From: Rhizobium favelukesii
GTDB lineage: Bacteria; Pseudomonadota; Alphaproteobacteria; Rhizobiales; Rhizobiaceae
NCBI RefSeq assembly: GCF_000577275.2
Contig: NZ_HG916852.1
Coordinates: 3,730,001-3,794,000 of the forward strand
Direction: 5' to 3'
DNA length: 64,000 nt
Shown here: in pieces, positions 18,064 to 26,185 of the stretch
How the letters are laid out: every line of letters starts with the position of its first letter
How positions within the stretch are numbered: the stretch's first letter is position 1
The notes under the pieces: generated by a model
What the model was told of the DNA's origin: nothing
What the model saw: the letters and a program-made list of their open reading frames with translations, nothing else
The model's database searches: none
Position numbers and translations under genes: made by a program

Positions 18064-18942
18064 TCAGGCGACCCCTCGACGCGTCTGCCGCGAGCCGCAG
18101 CACTCCTTGAAAGGCTTGCCCGAGCCGCAAGGACACAGGTCGCGACTGCGCCGTTGCAAGCGACCGATCAAAGGCACCTTCACCGCCGATGGCAGCGCCG
18201 ATGCCACGAAGGCCACCAGCTTCGCCGAAAAGCCCGGCACGACCAGGCGACGGCCGGATTTGAAACCGCGCCAAGAACGCTCGGCCACATAGTCCGAGCT
18301 GAGCTTTGGCAGGATCTTGAACAGTGCAGCCCGGCCCGCACCTGACCGCTCGAGAAATTCTGTCGACACCGGCCCGGGCGCAACGCAGGTAACCGTCACG
18401 CCGGTCGATCTGACTTCCTGATGAAGGGCCTCCGAGAAGGAGCGGACGAACGCCTTGCTGGCATAGTACAGCGCCATGTTCGGACCGGGCGTGAAACCGG
18501 CGATGGAGCCGAGATTGAGAACCCCGCCCCGTCCGCGTGCCACCATTCCCGGCAGGAAATGCAACGTCATATCCGTCAGGGCGCGGATGTTGAGGTCGAC
18601 CATGCCGAGCTGGTCGGCGATCGGAAGCGTTGTCGCCGGACCGCGCAAACCATAGCCGGCGCTGTTGACCAGAACGTCGCAGGCCAAGCCGTTGGCCGTA
18701 AGGAAGTCCTGCAGTCGCGTCGAGGCGTCGCTTGCAAGAAGGTCGAGCGACAGGGTGAATGCTTGACCACCGGCCGTTTTCACATCGTTTGCAGCAGCAG
18801 CCAATCCGTCCAATGATCGCGCAACGAGGACGACGGTCGCACCTTCTCGGGCCGCCACCTTGGCAATTGCCCGGCCAATGCCGCGCGACGCCCCGACCAC
18901 GACGACGGCGGGGCGCCATATTTCACGCTGTTCGTCGGTCAT
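18064..18942 (-). CDS. SDR oxidoreductase with C-terminal SEC-C zinc motif
   Basis: 292 residues. The N-terminal short-chain dehydrogenase domain has the dinucleotide-binding GASRGIGRAIA, NSAGYG and the catalytic YYASK. Its general type resembles ketoreductases and DltE-like enzymes. The last roughly 20 residues are a SEC-C metal-binding motif, CPCGSGKPFKECCG, like the zinc tail by which SecA contacts SecB and ribosomes. This SDR plus SEC-C arrangement is uncommon to my knowledge. The gene overlaps the upstream E2-like acyltransferase gene by four bases, and the two with the ICMT-like gene form one operon. The substrate is unknown. Confidence 0.88.
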   Translation of the reverse strand: MTDEQREIWRPAVVVVGASRGIGRAIAKVAAREGATVVLVARSLDGLAAAANDVKTAGGQAFTLSLDLLASDASTRLQDFLTANGLACDVLVNSAGYGLRGPATTLPIADQLGMVDLNIRALTDMTLHFLPGMVARGRGGVLNLGSIAGFTPGPNMALYYASKAFVRSFSEALHQEVRSTGVTVTCVAPGPVSTEFLERSGAGRAALFKILPKLSSDYVAERSWRGFKSGRRLVVPGFSAKLVAFVASALPSAVKVPLIGRLQRRSRDLCPCGSGKPFKECCGSRQTRRGVA

Positions 18943-19727
18943 GACGCCGTCCCCGACACCGCCTCGCCCGGGATCGCATCACTTGACGCCATGCCTTTGA
19001 CTTCATCGGCGATCGCCCCGTTCAGGATGCTCTCGAAGCGAACCAGGGCGCGGGCGACATTGGCGCCATCCATCACCCGATGGTCATAGTGGATGCGGAC
19101 GGTGACAGTTCCGTCTTCGGAAATCGAGCCATAATTGAAAATAGTGGTCAGCGGCGTCAGGGGGTTCAACGATTCTGCTCCCAGGCCCGAATACACCGAC
19201 AGCTGGAATGTGCCGAAGCGCCGCCCGCGCTGCCGTCCGAGGTTCAGCCCGAGCCACATCAGGAGCCAGCGGATCGGACTGGGCGCGCGCGCAAATTTCA
19301 GTGCCCTGCGGAACTGCTTGATCTCGTGAATCGGCTTTGATCTGGCTGCAAGAAACAACTCCTCGATCTCCGCAATCGGCCGATGCTCCGGATCCTTGAT
19401 CGTGCTCAGCAGGACGATCCGCTCGCCCTCATGCTCGCGCTCATGGGCAACGGAGGCGATACTGACCGGATACTCGTAGAGCTGCGGCCGGGGTAATTTG
19501 ATATAGGCGCGCCGCAGTTCCGGCACGTCCTGGCTGAGGAGCGCATAACCCTTCAGGAACAACACGGTCCAGGACGTCTTGCTCTCTTGCGCCATCCTCG
19601 CTTGTTGCAGCGGCGCAAGATTCATCTGCCGCTGCACCGTGACGCGCGGCACGCCGATCGAGAACCTCATGAGGTCTCCGACAAGACGTCGTGATGGCGA
19701 AAGCTTGATGGCGCGTCCCCGCATCAT
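18939..19727 (-). CDS. Stand-alone E2-type (2-oxoacid dehydrogenase) acyltransferase domain protein
   Basis: 262 residues related to the catalytic domain of dihydrolipoamide acyltransferases and chloramphenicol acetyltransferase. The C-terminal half shows GTFQLS...GLG, NYGSI and the active-site motif HYDHRVMDGANVAR (DHRxxDG). The lipoyl and subunit-binding domains of a true E2 are missing, and the first roughly 50 residues are basic. It probably moves an acyl group from CoA or a carrier to an unknown acceptor. It is coupled to the SDR (four-base overlap) and lies 7 bases after the ICMT-like gene. Confidence 0.78.
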   Translation of the reverse strand: MMRGRAIKLSPSRRLVGDLMRFSIGVPRVTVQRQMNLAPLQQARMAQESKTSWTVLFLKGYALLSQDVPELRRAYIKLPRPQLYEYPVSIASVAHEREHEGERIVLLSTIKDPEHRPIAEIEELFLAARSKPIHEIKQFRRALKFARAPSPIRWLLMWLGLNLGRQRGRRFGTFQLSVYSGLGAESLNPLTPLTTIFNYGSISEDGTVTVRIHYDHRVMDGANVARALVRFESILNGAIADEVKGMASSDAIPGEAVSGTAS

Positions 19728-19734
19728 GCGTCCT

Positions 19735-20322
19735 CTAGTAGATGTAGGGGATAATTCGCTTCGTCCGGTCCATGTAGGCGCGGTACTCAGAGCCGAAAAT
19801 CTCCAGCATCATGCGCTCCTCCTTGTCCACCCGCAAAAAGAAGAGAATTGCGAAGCCGATCACGCCAGCCAGCCCCACCACCCAGTTTGCCAGCAGAAAC
19901 GCCTGACCGAGTGCCATGAGCAGAAAGGACGTATACATGGGGTGGCGGACGAGTGCGTAGGGGCCGTGGGAAATCAGCTCGTGCTTCTCGCGAATCTGCA
20001 GGGTGATCGACCAGTTGCGGCCGAGCGCCTTGTGCGTCCTGCGGAAGACCCACATGGCCGCGCAAAACAATATTGCGCCGAGGATCACCGCCCACGAATG
20101 CGCCGTATAGTCGGCAGCCGCCGGCATCCCCGTCGCGATATAGAAGCCGGGAATAAAGGCAAGTCCCAAGATGGCGACGGAAAGACCTGCCGCTTCTACT
20201 CCCGAGCGACGGTCGCTGACCACCCTTGTTCGCCTCGCGCGACGTTCCGAAGGATAGCGAATTGCGTACCAGGCAATGATGCCAAGCACCCACACAATTT
20301 TGCCAATGAGAGCAACGCTCAA
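19735..20322 (-). CDS. Isoprenylcysteine carboxyl methyltransferase (ICMT/PEMT)-like membrane protein
   Basis: 195 residues with about five hydrophobic segments. The C-terminal half has the ICMT/PEMT signature: GPYALVRHPMYTSFLL for SAM binding, followed by KEERMMLEIFGSEYRAYM. Bacterial relatives methylate small or lipid substrates, generally undefined. It is the first gene of a three-gene unit with the E2-like acyltransferase and the SDR-SEC-C protein. A role in modifying a membrane lipid or quinone is inference. Confidence 0.85.
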   Translation of the reverse strand: MSVALIGKIVWVLGIIAWYAIRYPSERRARRTRVVSDRRSGVEAAGLSVAILGLAFIPGFYIATGMPAAADYTAHSWAVILGAILFCAAMWVFRRTHKALGRNWSITLQIREKHELISHGPYALVRHPMYTSFLLMALGQAFLLANWVVGLAGVIGFAILFFLRVDKEERMMLEIFGSEYRAYMDRTKRIIPYIY

Positions 20323-20387
20323 TTCAGATCACCGGAACCCTTCGTCGATCATGCAGAAGCGATGGACCCGACGGGCTCGCTCCGCAC

Positions 20388-20966
20388 TCACGTATTCATC
20401 TCTCGAAGCTTTGTAATGAACTCTTGCGGACGAAGCCAGATGCTGGGCGTCTTGTATCCCATGGAACGTGCGATCTCGCCGACGAAATTGTTGCAATTGT
20501 CGACCGTGGCCTGCCACAACTTCGATTTTGCCTGTAGCTGGCGAATGAAGGCGACAGTTTTATTGTACTCGGCCTGGGTGAGCAGGATGCGCCAGCTTGC
20601 CGAACGATAGGCTTCCTCAAGGTCTCCGTCTGTCGCCCCGGTTGTCGCAGGAACGGGAATGAAGTGCCCGAGAACGTAGGGCGCGGCGTCAGGAGAAGCG
20701 GGCGCAAGCCCGGCGACCTGCGGATTGATCATCCCGCCGGCATTGTTCAGGCGCCCGAAAACCGCATAGGTATGGCCATAGGTCAGCGCATAGCGTGAAC
20801 GGAATTCGATGAAATACTGGCCTTCGCGCTGGCCAGCTTTACTGACTTGTGCGCCATTGGCGTCCGAGATGAACCTCGGTTGCGGTGGCTTGTCGTCCGA
20901 TTGGCAGGAAGTGAGCGCGAGAGCGAAGAAAACGAGAAGAGATAGATGGCCTTTTGCAAGCGTCAT
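20388..20966 (-). CDS. Lipoprotein with a possible Cys-His hydrolase fold
   Basis: 192 residues. The signal peptide ends in the lipobox LTSC, so it is probably a lipid-anchored envelope protein. Downstream are conserved-looking YALTYGHTYAVFGRL and VDNCNNFVGEIARSMGY. A His in the first and a Cys in an N-C-N-N-F context in the second resemble the permuted NlpC/P60 or DUF4105 type of Cys-His enzymes. I do not recognise the family with certainty. It lies 66 bases upstream of, and may be co-transcribed with, the ICMT-like gene. Confidence 0.7.
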   Translation of the reverse strand: MTLAKGHLSLLVFFALALTSCQSDDKPPQPRFISDANGAQVSKAGQREGQYFIEFRSRYALTYGHTYAVFGRLNNAGGMINPQVAGLAPASPDAAPYVLGHFIPVPATTGATDGDLEEAYRSASWRILLTQAEYNKTVAFIRQLQAKSKLWQATVDNCNNFVGEIARSMGYKTPSIWLRPQEFITKLREMNT

Positions 20967-21072
20967 AACTACGCGTCATCTCCAAGATCGAATGAGCACA
21001 GACACTCACGCAAAGATGCCAGCCTAGAGTTGCGCATCTGCGCGTAGGTGGCCTGGCTCCGACAACGATTTG

Positions 21073-21105
21073 GGGGAGGGGCCACACAAGTCCCTCCCCT
21101 TTATT
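21073..21105. terminator. Hairpin between two lipoprotein genes
   Basis: A perfect 8-bp stem (GGGGAGGG 21073-21080, CCCTCCCC 21092-21099) with an 11-base loop, followed by TTTATT on the plus strand. It lies just past the stop of the minus-strand small lipoprotein gene; the T-rich side is on the opposite strand, so efficiency for that gene is uncertain. Confidence 0.5.
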
Positions 21106-21117
21106 CAAAGTCAGATG

Positions 21118-21246
21118 TTACTTGGTAATTGGGGCGGCCTCTACTGGCGGCGGGGCTTTGCCCTTGCCTTTACCGACTGCTCCGCAAGCGCTAAGGCTCG
21201 AAACGGAAAACAACGCAACAAGGCACATGATTAGGATTCTGCTCAT
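21118..21246 (-). CDS. Small lipoprotein (42 residues)
   Basis: Short frame from the ATG at 21246 with GGAGAGG upstream. It has a hydrophobic signal peptide ending in the lipobox LSAC, then a Lys/Gly/Pro tail (GKGKGKAPPP). It resembles the many tiny rhizobial lipoproteins of unknown role. It is separate from the L,D-transpeptidase gene upstream (170-base gap). Confidence 0.7.
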   Translation of the reverse strand: MSRILIMCLVALFSVSSLSACGAVGKGKGKAPPPVEAAPITK

Positions 21247-21415
21247 CAAGTAGTCCTCTCCGTTAGCATGGAATAGGTTATCGAAGGCAACGATTCTACT
21301 AATAGCGGTAAAATAGCCACAAGCCAAGTGCAGAAAGGCCACACTGCGCCGCCGCGTCACGCAAGCGCCGCGCAATGCTAACAGACGGTGGCAATATCGA
21401 TACAAAATGTAAGTA

Positions 21416-21997
21416 TCATATGACCAAAACGCTGGTCCCAATGGGGGCGCGGCCATAGAGATGAATGATGTCTTCATTGGTCATGCGGATGCAACCATTC
21501 GACACCGCCTGCCCGATCAGCCACGGTTCGTTTGTTCCATGGATACGGAAATAGGTATCTTGCCCGCCGCGGTAGAGATAAAGCGCAGCCGCACCGAGAG
21601 GATTGTTTTCGCCTCCGGGAACACCGCCCGCGTACTGCGCCAGACGCGGCTTGCGCTCGATCATGCTCGCTGTTGGCGTCCACGACGGCCACTCGGCTTT
21701 CCGGCCAATAACAGCGCCTCCCTTCAGCGTGAGACCTTCCTCGCCGACAGCAACACCATAGCGTGTCGCCTGGCCATCAGCCTCGATGAAATAGAGATAG
21801 CGCTCGTAAGTGTTGACGACGAGGCTGCCTGGCGGCTCACTGCCCGAGTATGCAACCTCCCGCCGCCGGTAGCGGGAACTGACACGCGTCGACGAAAAAG
21901 GATTCCCTATCGGCCAACTCGCTGTGGTGCATCCAGAGGCCGTCAAGGCGACGAAGCCCAAGACAAGGCCACGGCGCGAAATATGGTCGTTATCCAT
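21416..21997 (-). CDS. L,D-transpeptidase (YkuD) lipoprotein
   Basis: Forms 3-3 peptidoglycan cross-links or attaches proteins to peptidoglycan in the periplasm. 193 residues: a twin-Arg-containing N-terminus with hydrophobic core and ASGC lipobox, then the YkuD domain (about 60-190) with HGTNEPWLIGQ and the catalytic SNGCIRM. The catalytic His and Cys are both present. Rhizobia usually carry many paralogues. Confidence 0.93.
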   Translation of the reverse strand: MDNDHISRRGLVLGFVALTASGCTTASWPIGNPFSSTRVSSRYRRREVAYSGSEPPGSLVVNTYERYLYFIEADGQATRYGVAVGEEGLTLKGGAVIGRKAEWPSWTPTASMIERKPRLAQYAGGVPGGENNPLGAAALYLYRGGQDTYFRIHGTNEPWLIGQAVSNGCIRMTNEDIIHLYGRAPIGTSVLVI

Positions 21998-22202
21998 TGT
22001 TACCTGCTAAGATTGCTGAGCCCTATTTCCTTCCTTTAGCATTCCGTTGTTTTCAGGCCAAGCCTCAACGCCACAGAGAATCCAAACCCTCCACAAACAG
22101 CATATGCGGGGCGTTGATCGGCAGGCCAACCCGTCCTTTCCGTACAGAAACCATCCTATCGTTGTATAAGTCCTTCATAACGGCATCGCTTTGGACGGCG
22201 CC

Positions 22203-22265
22203 TCTTGCGGGAACAAGCCCCGCAAAGCTAGGTTGGAACGGTTTCGCGCGCTGGCGCCAGCGCGC
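22203..22265. repeat. Hairpin and 20-bp perfect palindrome
   Basis: The 344 bases between the L,D-transpeptidase gene and the next SDR hold no gene. They contain a 7-bp hairpin (TTGCGGG/CCCGCAA, within 22203-22226) and a perfect 20-bp palindrome GCGCGCTGGCGCCAGCGCGC at 22246-22265, about 77 bases before the SDR start. The palindrome could be an operator, a cruciform or a terminator stem without a T-tract. Confidence 0.55.
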
Positions 22266-22341
22266 ATCACAGGAATTTCGAGGAGGCTGCAGCTGCTCAC
22301 GTTTGCAGTTGCCTGGTCGCAGGGAGCGATAGCAAGAAACG

Positions 22342-23097
22342 ATGAATCTTGGTTTCGAAGGAAAAGTAGCGATTGTCACCGGCGCCGGTTCCGGCATCGG
22401 CGCGGCCATCTCCCGCCGATTGGCTGAGGAGGGTGCGCAGGTTGTCGTCGCAGATATCAATGCCGACGCAGCCGAGCGGGTTGCCGATGAAATTCGCGCG
22501 CAGGGAGGCCTATCGCACCATTTTGCCGTCGACGTTACCGATGCGGCGGCGGTGGAGAAGCTGATTGGAACGGTCGTTGAGACGTGCGGTGGTCTGCATC
22601 TCGCCGTCAACAATGCCGGCGTCGACGGCGTGCGCAAGGCAACCGGAGACTACCCGCTCGACAACTGGCACAAGCTGCTGGACGTCAACCTCAATAGCGT
22701 TTTCTACTGCATGAAATACGAGATCGGGGCGATGCTGGCTGGCGGCGGCGGTGCGATCGTCAACATGTCCTCCGTTCTCGGCGTCGTCGCCTTGCCGATT
22801 GCATGCGCCTATACGGCGGCCAAGCACGGCGTCGTGGGACTGACAAAAGCGGCCGCAATCGAATATGCGCGCTTCGGCATCCGCATCAATGCGGTTGGGC
22901 CTGGCTGGATCGAAACGCCGCTTTCGTCAGAGCATCGCGATATTGCAAGCAGCCGACGCATGGAGGCGCTGCAGCCGATGGGTAGGCGCGGCACGCCGGA
23001 GGAAGTGGCAGCACTCGCCTGCTTCCTATTGTCCGAGCAGGCGAGCTTCATCACCGGCAGCTACCATCTCGTCGATGGAGCCTATAGCGCGCATTAG
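22342..23097 (+). CDS. SDR family oxidoreductase
   Basis: Classical short-chain dehydrogenase of 251 residues: VTGAGSGIGAAI (cofactor), NNAGVDG, catalytic Ser region NMSSVLG and YTAAKHG. The Asp after beta-2 (VVADIN) suggests NAD(H) preference. The substrate cannot be told; close relatives are annotated as glucose 1-dehydrogenase or 3-oxoacyl reductase. It is monocistronic and its stop is one base from the convergent DUF1178 stop. Confidence 0.92.
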   Translation: MNLGFEGKVAIVTGAGSGIGAAISRRLAEEGAQVVVADINADAAERVADEIRAQGGLSHHFAVDVTDAAAVEKLIGTVVETCGGLHLAVNNAGVDGVRKATGDYPLDNWHKLLDVNLNSVFYCMKYEIGAMLAGGGGAIVNMSSVLGVVALPIACAYTAAKHGVVGLTKAAAIEYARFGIRINAVGPGWIETPLSSEHRDIASSRRMEALQPMGRRGTPEEVAALACFLLSEQASFITGSYHLVDGAYSAH

Positions 23098-23098
23098 C

Positions 23099-23527
23099 TT
23101 AATTCACATCGTCGGGCAGAACAGGTAGGGCGGCAATCTCGATGCCTTCGTCCAGAAGCGCCTGTGCCTCATCGGCCGTGGTCTGCCCGATGATCCCGCG
23201 GGCGTCGCTCTCGCCGTAGTGGATCTTGCGCGCTTCCTCGGGAAACCGCGTTCCGACATCCTGGGAATTGGCCTTGATCGCCGCGACGGCCCCTTTCAGC
23301 TTCTGGAACGCCTCCCGACGCATCGTATCCATCGCGAGCGTCTGCATCTCATCCTTCCTGCGCGCGGTTGAAACGGAAGGCGCCATCAGAAGCTTGGAGA
23401 CGGACGCGGAATTGCAGACGGGACAAACTAAAAAGCCTGATGCGACCTGGCGATCGAAGTCGGCACTTTCAGAAAACCAGCCTTCGAATTCGTGGGCATT
23501 TTCACAATGCAGCGAATAACGGATCAA
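23099..23527 (-). CDS. DUF1178 family protein
   Basis: 142-residue conserved protein of unknown function. The N-terminus MIRYSLHCENAHEFEGWF and a CPVC pair around residue 35, with the preceding Cys, suggest a zinc-ribbon-like site. It overlaps the nitrilase gene by four bases, as the last gene of grxC-nit-DUF1178, an order I recall as widely kept in Rhizobiales. Context hints at redox or thiol metabolism; this is inference. Confidence 0.9.
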   Translation of the reverse strand: MIRYSLHCENAHEFEGWFSESADFDRQVASGFLVCPVCNSASVSKLLMAPSVSTARRKDEMQTLAMDTMRREAFQKLKGAVAAIKANSQDVGTRFPEEARKIHYGESDARGIIGQTTADEAQALLDEGIEIAALPVLPDDVN

Positions 23528-24381
23528 GCGGCCACGCCTCCTGCGACTGCCCCTGCAACCCTCTCGATTGAGAAATCACGACCGTTTTTCAGGTTCGGAA
23601 TCTTGTCATGGGCGGCCTTGACGGCTGCGGGATCAATCTCGGCGAGGATGACGGCTTCGTCAGTCGGGCCGGCCGAAGCCAGCACACGGCCCCACGGATC
23701 GATGATCATCGAATGTCCGAACGTCTCACGCCCGTCCTCGTGACGGCCGGCCTGGGCAGCGGCGATCACAAAAACGCCGTTCTCGATTGCGCGCGCCCGC
23801 AGCAGGATTTCCCAATGTGCTTCGCCGGTCTGCTTCGTGAAGGCAGCCGGCACTGTCATCACTTCGGCCCCTGCCACAGCCTGGGCGCGGAAAAGTGCAG
23901 GGAAGCGAACATCATAACAGATGGCAAAGCCCACTTCAGCAAAGGGAAGCGACAATACGCGCGCCTCTGATCCTGGACGGTAAGCCGCGCTTTCACGCCA
24001 GCTCTCGCCATTGTCGAGATCGACATCGAACATGTGGATCTTGTCGTAGCGATTGAGGATCTTGCCGTCGGGACCGAAGAGATAGCCACGATTGGCGAGC
24101 TTACCGTCATTCAGCGCGATTGCGGTCGACCCCACGTGCATGAAGATGCCCAGATCCCGCGCCAGCTCCGAACCAGTACGAACGATGACATCGTTGGCCT
24201 CATCGCGCAGCAGCGCCTTGGCAGCCGCCCGATCGCGCTGCAGCATGCCGGTCATTTCGGGAGTCTGGACATAGGTCGCGCCCTTTCCCGCAGCCTCGCG
24301 AACCAGGCGTGCCATTGCGGCCGCGTTCCTCTCGGGATCGACGCCGGAACACATCTGGATGACGGCAGCTCTAAACGTCAT
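23524..24381 (-). CDS. Carbon-nitrogen hydrolase (Nit2-like omega-amidase)
   Basis: 285 residues of the nitrilase superfamily, with the catalytic triad visible: Glu in QTPEMTG, Lys in YDKIHMFDVD and Cys in GFAICYDVRFP. Nit1/Nit2-type members hydrolyse deaminated glutathione or 2-oxoacid omega-amides, which fits the adjacent glutaredoxin. Its start overlaps the present (frameshifted) grxC stop by four bases; an AGGA ribosome site lies just upstream. Confidence 0.93.
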   Translation of the reverse strand: MTFRAAVIQMCSGVDPERNAAAMARLVREAAGKGATYVQTPEMTGMLQRDRAAAKALLRDEANDVIVRTGSELARDLGIFMHVGSTAIALNDGKLANRGYLFGPDGKILNRYDKIHMFDVDLDNGESWRESAAYRPGSEARVLSLPFAEVGFAICYDVRFPALFRAQAVAGAEVMTVPAAFTKQTGEAHWEILLRARAIENGVFVIAAAQAGRHEDGRETFGHSMIIDPWGRVLASAGPTDEAVILAEIDPAAVKAAHDKIPNLKNGRDFSIERVAGAVAGGVAA

Positions 24382-24647
24382 CGCTCTTCCTTACACGGCA
24401 AGCAGAGGATCGAGCTCGCCGGCCCGATCGAGCGCATAGAGTCATCGCATCCGCCGACATGCTGCTCGCCGATGAAGATCTGGGGGAACGTCGTTCGGCC
24501 GTTCGACTTGCCGATCATCTCCTGGCGAAGCTCAGGAACAAAGGTCGCATCGTGCTCGACGAATTCGACGCCCTTTTCGGACAGCAGCGACTTGGCGCGC
24601 ACGCAATAACCGCAGGCTTGGCGCGTGTAGATGGTGACGGGTGCCAT
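24378..24647 (-). CDS. grxC: Glutaredoxin 3, C-terminus altered by a 1-base frameshift
   Basis: Glutathione-dependent thiol-disulfide oxidoreductase. From the ATG at 24647 the N-terminal 70 residues are normal: active site CGYC, cis-Pro in TFPQIFIG and GSH-binding GGCDD. After CDD the frame reads SMRSIGPASS and so on, whereas adding one G near 24441 restores the familiar LYALDRAGELDPLLAV with a TAA at 24391-24393 and an 85-residue protein. So one base is missing relative to the family, through mutation or sequencing error. The core fold and active site remain, but the last helix is replaced. Confidence 0.85.
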   Translation of the reverse strand: MAPVTIYTRQACGYCVRAKSLLSEKGVEFVEHDATFVPELRQEMIGKSNGRTTFPQIFIGEQHVGGCDDSMRSIGPASSILCLPCKEER

Positions 24648-24680
24648 GAGAACTCCAGACAAATTCAAGTTATCTTTTCG

Positions 24681-24990
24681 TCATATAGTTTCTGAAAGAG
24701 CCCTTGCAAAGGTCAAAACCGTGATGTCCTGCGCCCCGCTTTGCGAAGCACCCTGGCTGCCGCAGCAACCGTGGCACCGGTTGTGTAGACATCGTCGACG
24801 AGGACAAGCCGCTTGCCAAAGACGTCGTTATCCCGCTCCTTGCCGATGGCGAAAACACCGCGAACATTCTCCTCGCGCGCCTTTGCGCCGAGCTCCACCT
24901 GCGGGCGGCTGCGCTTGATGCAGCAGCGTTGCAGGCAGAAGCGCCTTTCCGGATTGCTGCGCCCCCTCGGCCTCGTCGGGAAAGATTAGC
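24681..24990 (-). pseudogene. comF: comF pseudogene (3' remnant with frameshifts)
   Basis: ComF-type phosphoribosyltransferase remnant. Pieces in three frames: SGKALLPATLL, then IKRSRPQ with ELGAKAREENVRGVF and the PRPP-binding LVLVDDVYTTGATV, then AQDITVLTFARALSETI ending in TGA at 24681. One-base shifts lie near 24920 and 24738. The N-terminal half (zinc finger and first part of the fold) is absent: the divergent methyltransferase gene begins at 25041, and the usual length would need about 450 more bases. Not functional. Confidence 0.8.
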
Positions 24991-25040
24991 GCGTTTCGCC
25001 TCTGAGGAAAATCGCCTTGCGGCGGCGCTCCGGCGGGACT

Positions 25041-25937
25041 ATGCAACGCACCATGGATATCATCTTCGACCAGGCTCGGATCGCGACAAACCGACATCGC
25101 GCGCTTCTCAACCACGACCCGAAGGCGACCTTCCTCCTCGATATCGCCGCAGAAGAACTCGGCGAGCGCCTCGGCGTGGTCGAACGGACCTTCGAGCACG
25201 CAGTCGAACTGCACGGTACTACGGGCGCGGCGGCCCACGCGGCGATCACGACCGGCAAGATCGGACGACTGACGCGGGTCGAGAGCGAACGAGCTTATAC
25301 GAAGGCGGAGGAGGCCTTTATCGAGGCCGCGCTGGAAGAGGTTCCCCTGGAGCCGCAGTCCGCCAACCTCGTGTTGGCGCCGCTCAACCTCCACCTGACC
25401 AACGATACGCCCGGCGTTTTCATCCAGATCCGCCGCGCCCTCAAGCCAGATGGGCTCTTTCTTGCCGCGATTCCTGGGGCAGGCACGTTGCAGGAGTTGC
25501 GGGAAGTGCTGCTAGCGACAGAAATCGAGATGACCGGGGGCGCGAGTCCACGAGTCATCCCTTTCGCCGACGTGCGCGATGTCGGTGGCCTAATGCAGCG
25601 CGCTGGCTTCGCCCTGCCCGTAATCGACGCCGAAACCTATACGGTGCGCTACGACTCCATCTTTCCGCTAATGAAGGACTTGCGGGCAATGGGCATGACC
25701 AACCCGCTCGTCGCACGCAGCCGCAAGCCTCTGACACGCGCCTTCTTCCTACGGGCGGCTGAAATCTACGCCGAACGCTATGCCGATCCGGACGGCCGGA
25801 TCAGAGCAACCTTCTCGATCATCTATGTCTCGGGATGGGCACCGCACGAAAGCCAGCAAAAACCTCTTCGCCCGGGATCGGCGAAGGTCAGGCTCGCGGA
25901 TGCGCTGAAGGTCGAGGAACACAAGCTGAAGCAGTAG
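25041..25937 (+). CDS. SAM-dependent methyltransferase (NDUFAF5/BioC-like)
   Basis: About 298 residues with the pattern of alphaproteobacterial class I methyltransferases: IFDQARI at the start, RALLNHDPKATFLLDIAAEE, and the LVLAPLNLHLTNDTPGVF segment where many methyltransferases have the post-II motif. The glycine-rich SAM loop is weak, as in NDUFAF5-type members that modify proteins. The start could be the ATG at 25041 or 25053; neither has an ideal ribosome site. It diverges from the comF remnant. Confidence 0.85.
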   Translation: MQRTMDIIFDQARIATNRHRALLNHDPKATFLLDIAAEELGERLGVVERTFEHAVELHGTTGAAAHAAITTGKIGRLTRVESERAYTKAEEAFIEAALEEVPLEPQSANLVLAPLNLHLTNDTPGVFIQIRRALKPDGLFLAAIPGAGTLQELREVLLATEIEMTGGASPRVIPFADVRDVGGLMQRAGFALPVIDAETYTVRYDSIFPLMKDLRAMGMTNPLVARSRKPLTRAFFLRAAEIYAERYADPDGRIRATFSIIYVSGWAPHESQQKPLRPGSAKVRLADALKVEEHKLKQ

Positions 25938-25950
25938 GTGTCCGCTTCTT

Positions 25951-26121
25951 TTAGTTTGGTACGGCCATATTGTTGCTGATGCCGAGAAGCACGTTGGCGA
26001 GGTTGCCACTCAGCGCTCCGAATCCAGCGATCATACCGACCGCGACCAGTGCCGCAATCAGGCCGTATTCAATTGCGGTTGCGCCACGGCCGTCCACCAG
26101 AAATGCCCTTACTACTCGCAT
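25951..26121 (-). CDS. Flp family type IVb pilin (orphan)
   Basis: 56 residues from the ATG at 26119-26121. It has the Flp-type prepilin junction GATAIEYGLIAALVAVGMI: cleavage after Gly, Glu at +5 of the mature form, then a hydrophobic stalk. No cpa/tad assembly genes are in the window, so secretion would rely on a Tad system elsewhere. It is convergent with the methyltransferase gene, 13 bases away. Confidence 0.88.
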   Translation of the reverse strand: MRVVRAFLVDGRGATAIEYGLIAALVAVGMIAGFGALSGNLANVLLGISNNMAVPN

Positions 26122-26185
26122 GCCCACCTCGGCGCTAGAGCGGCAGTCGTCAAGCGTTGCGGCTGCCGCTGCAGCAACGCCAGTG

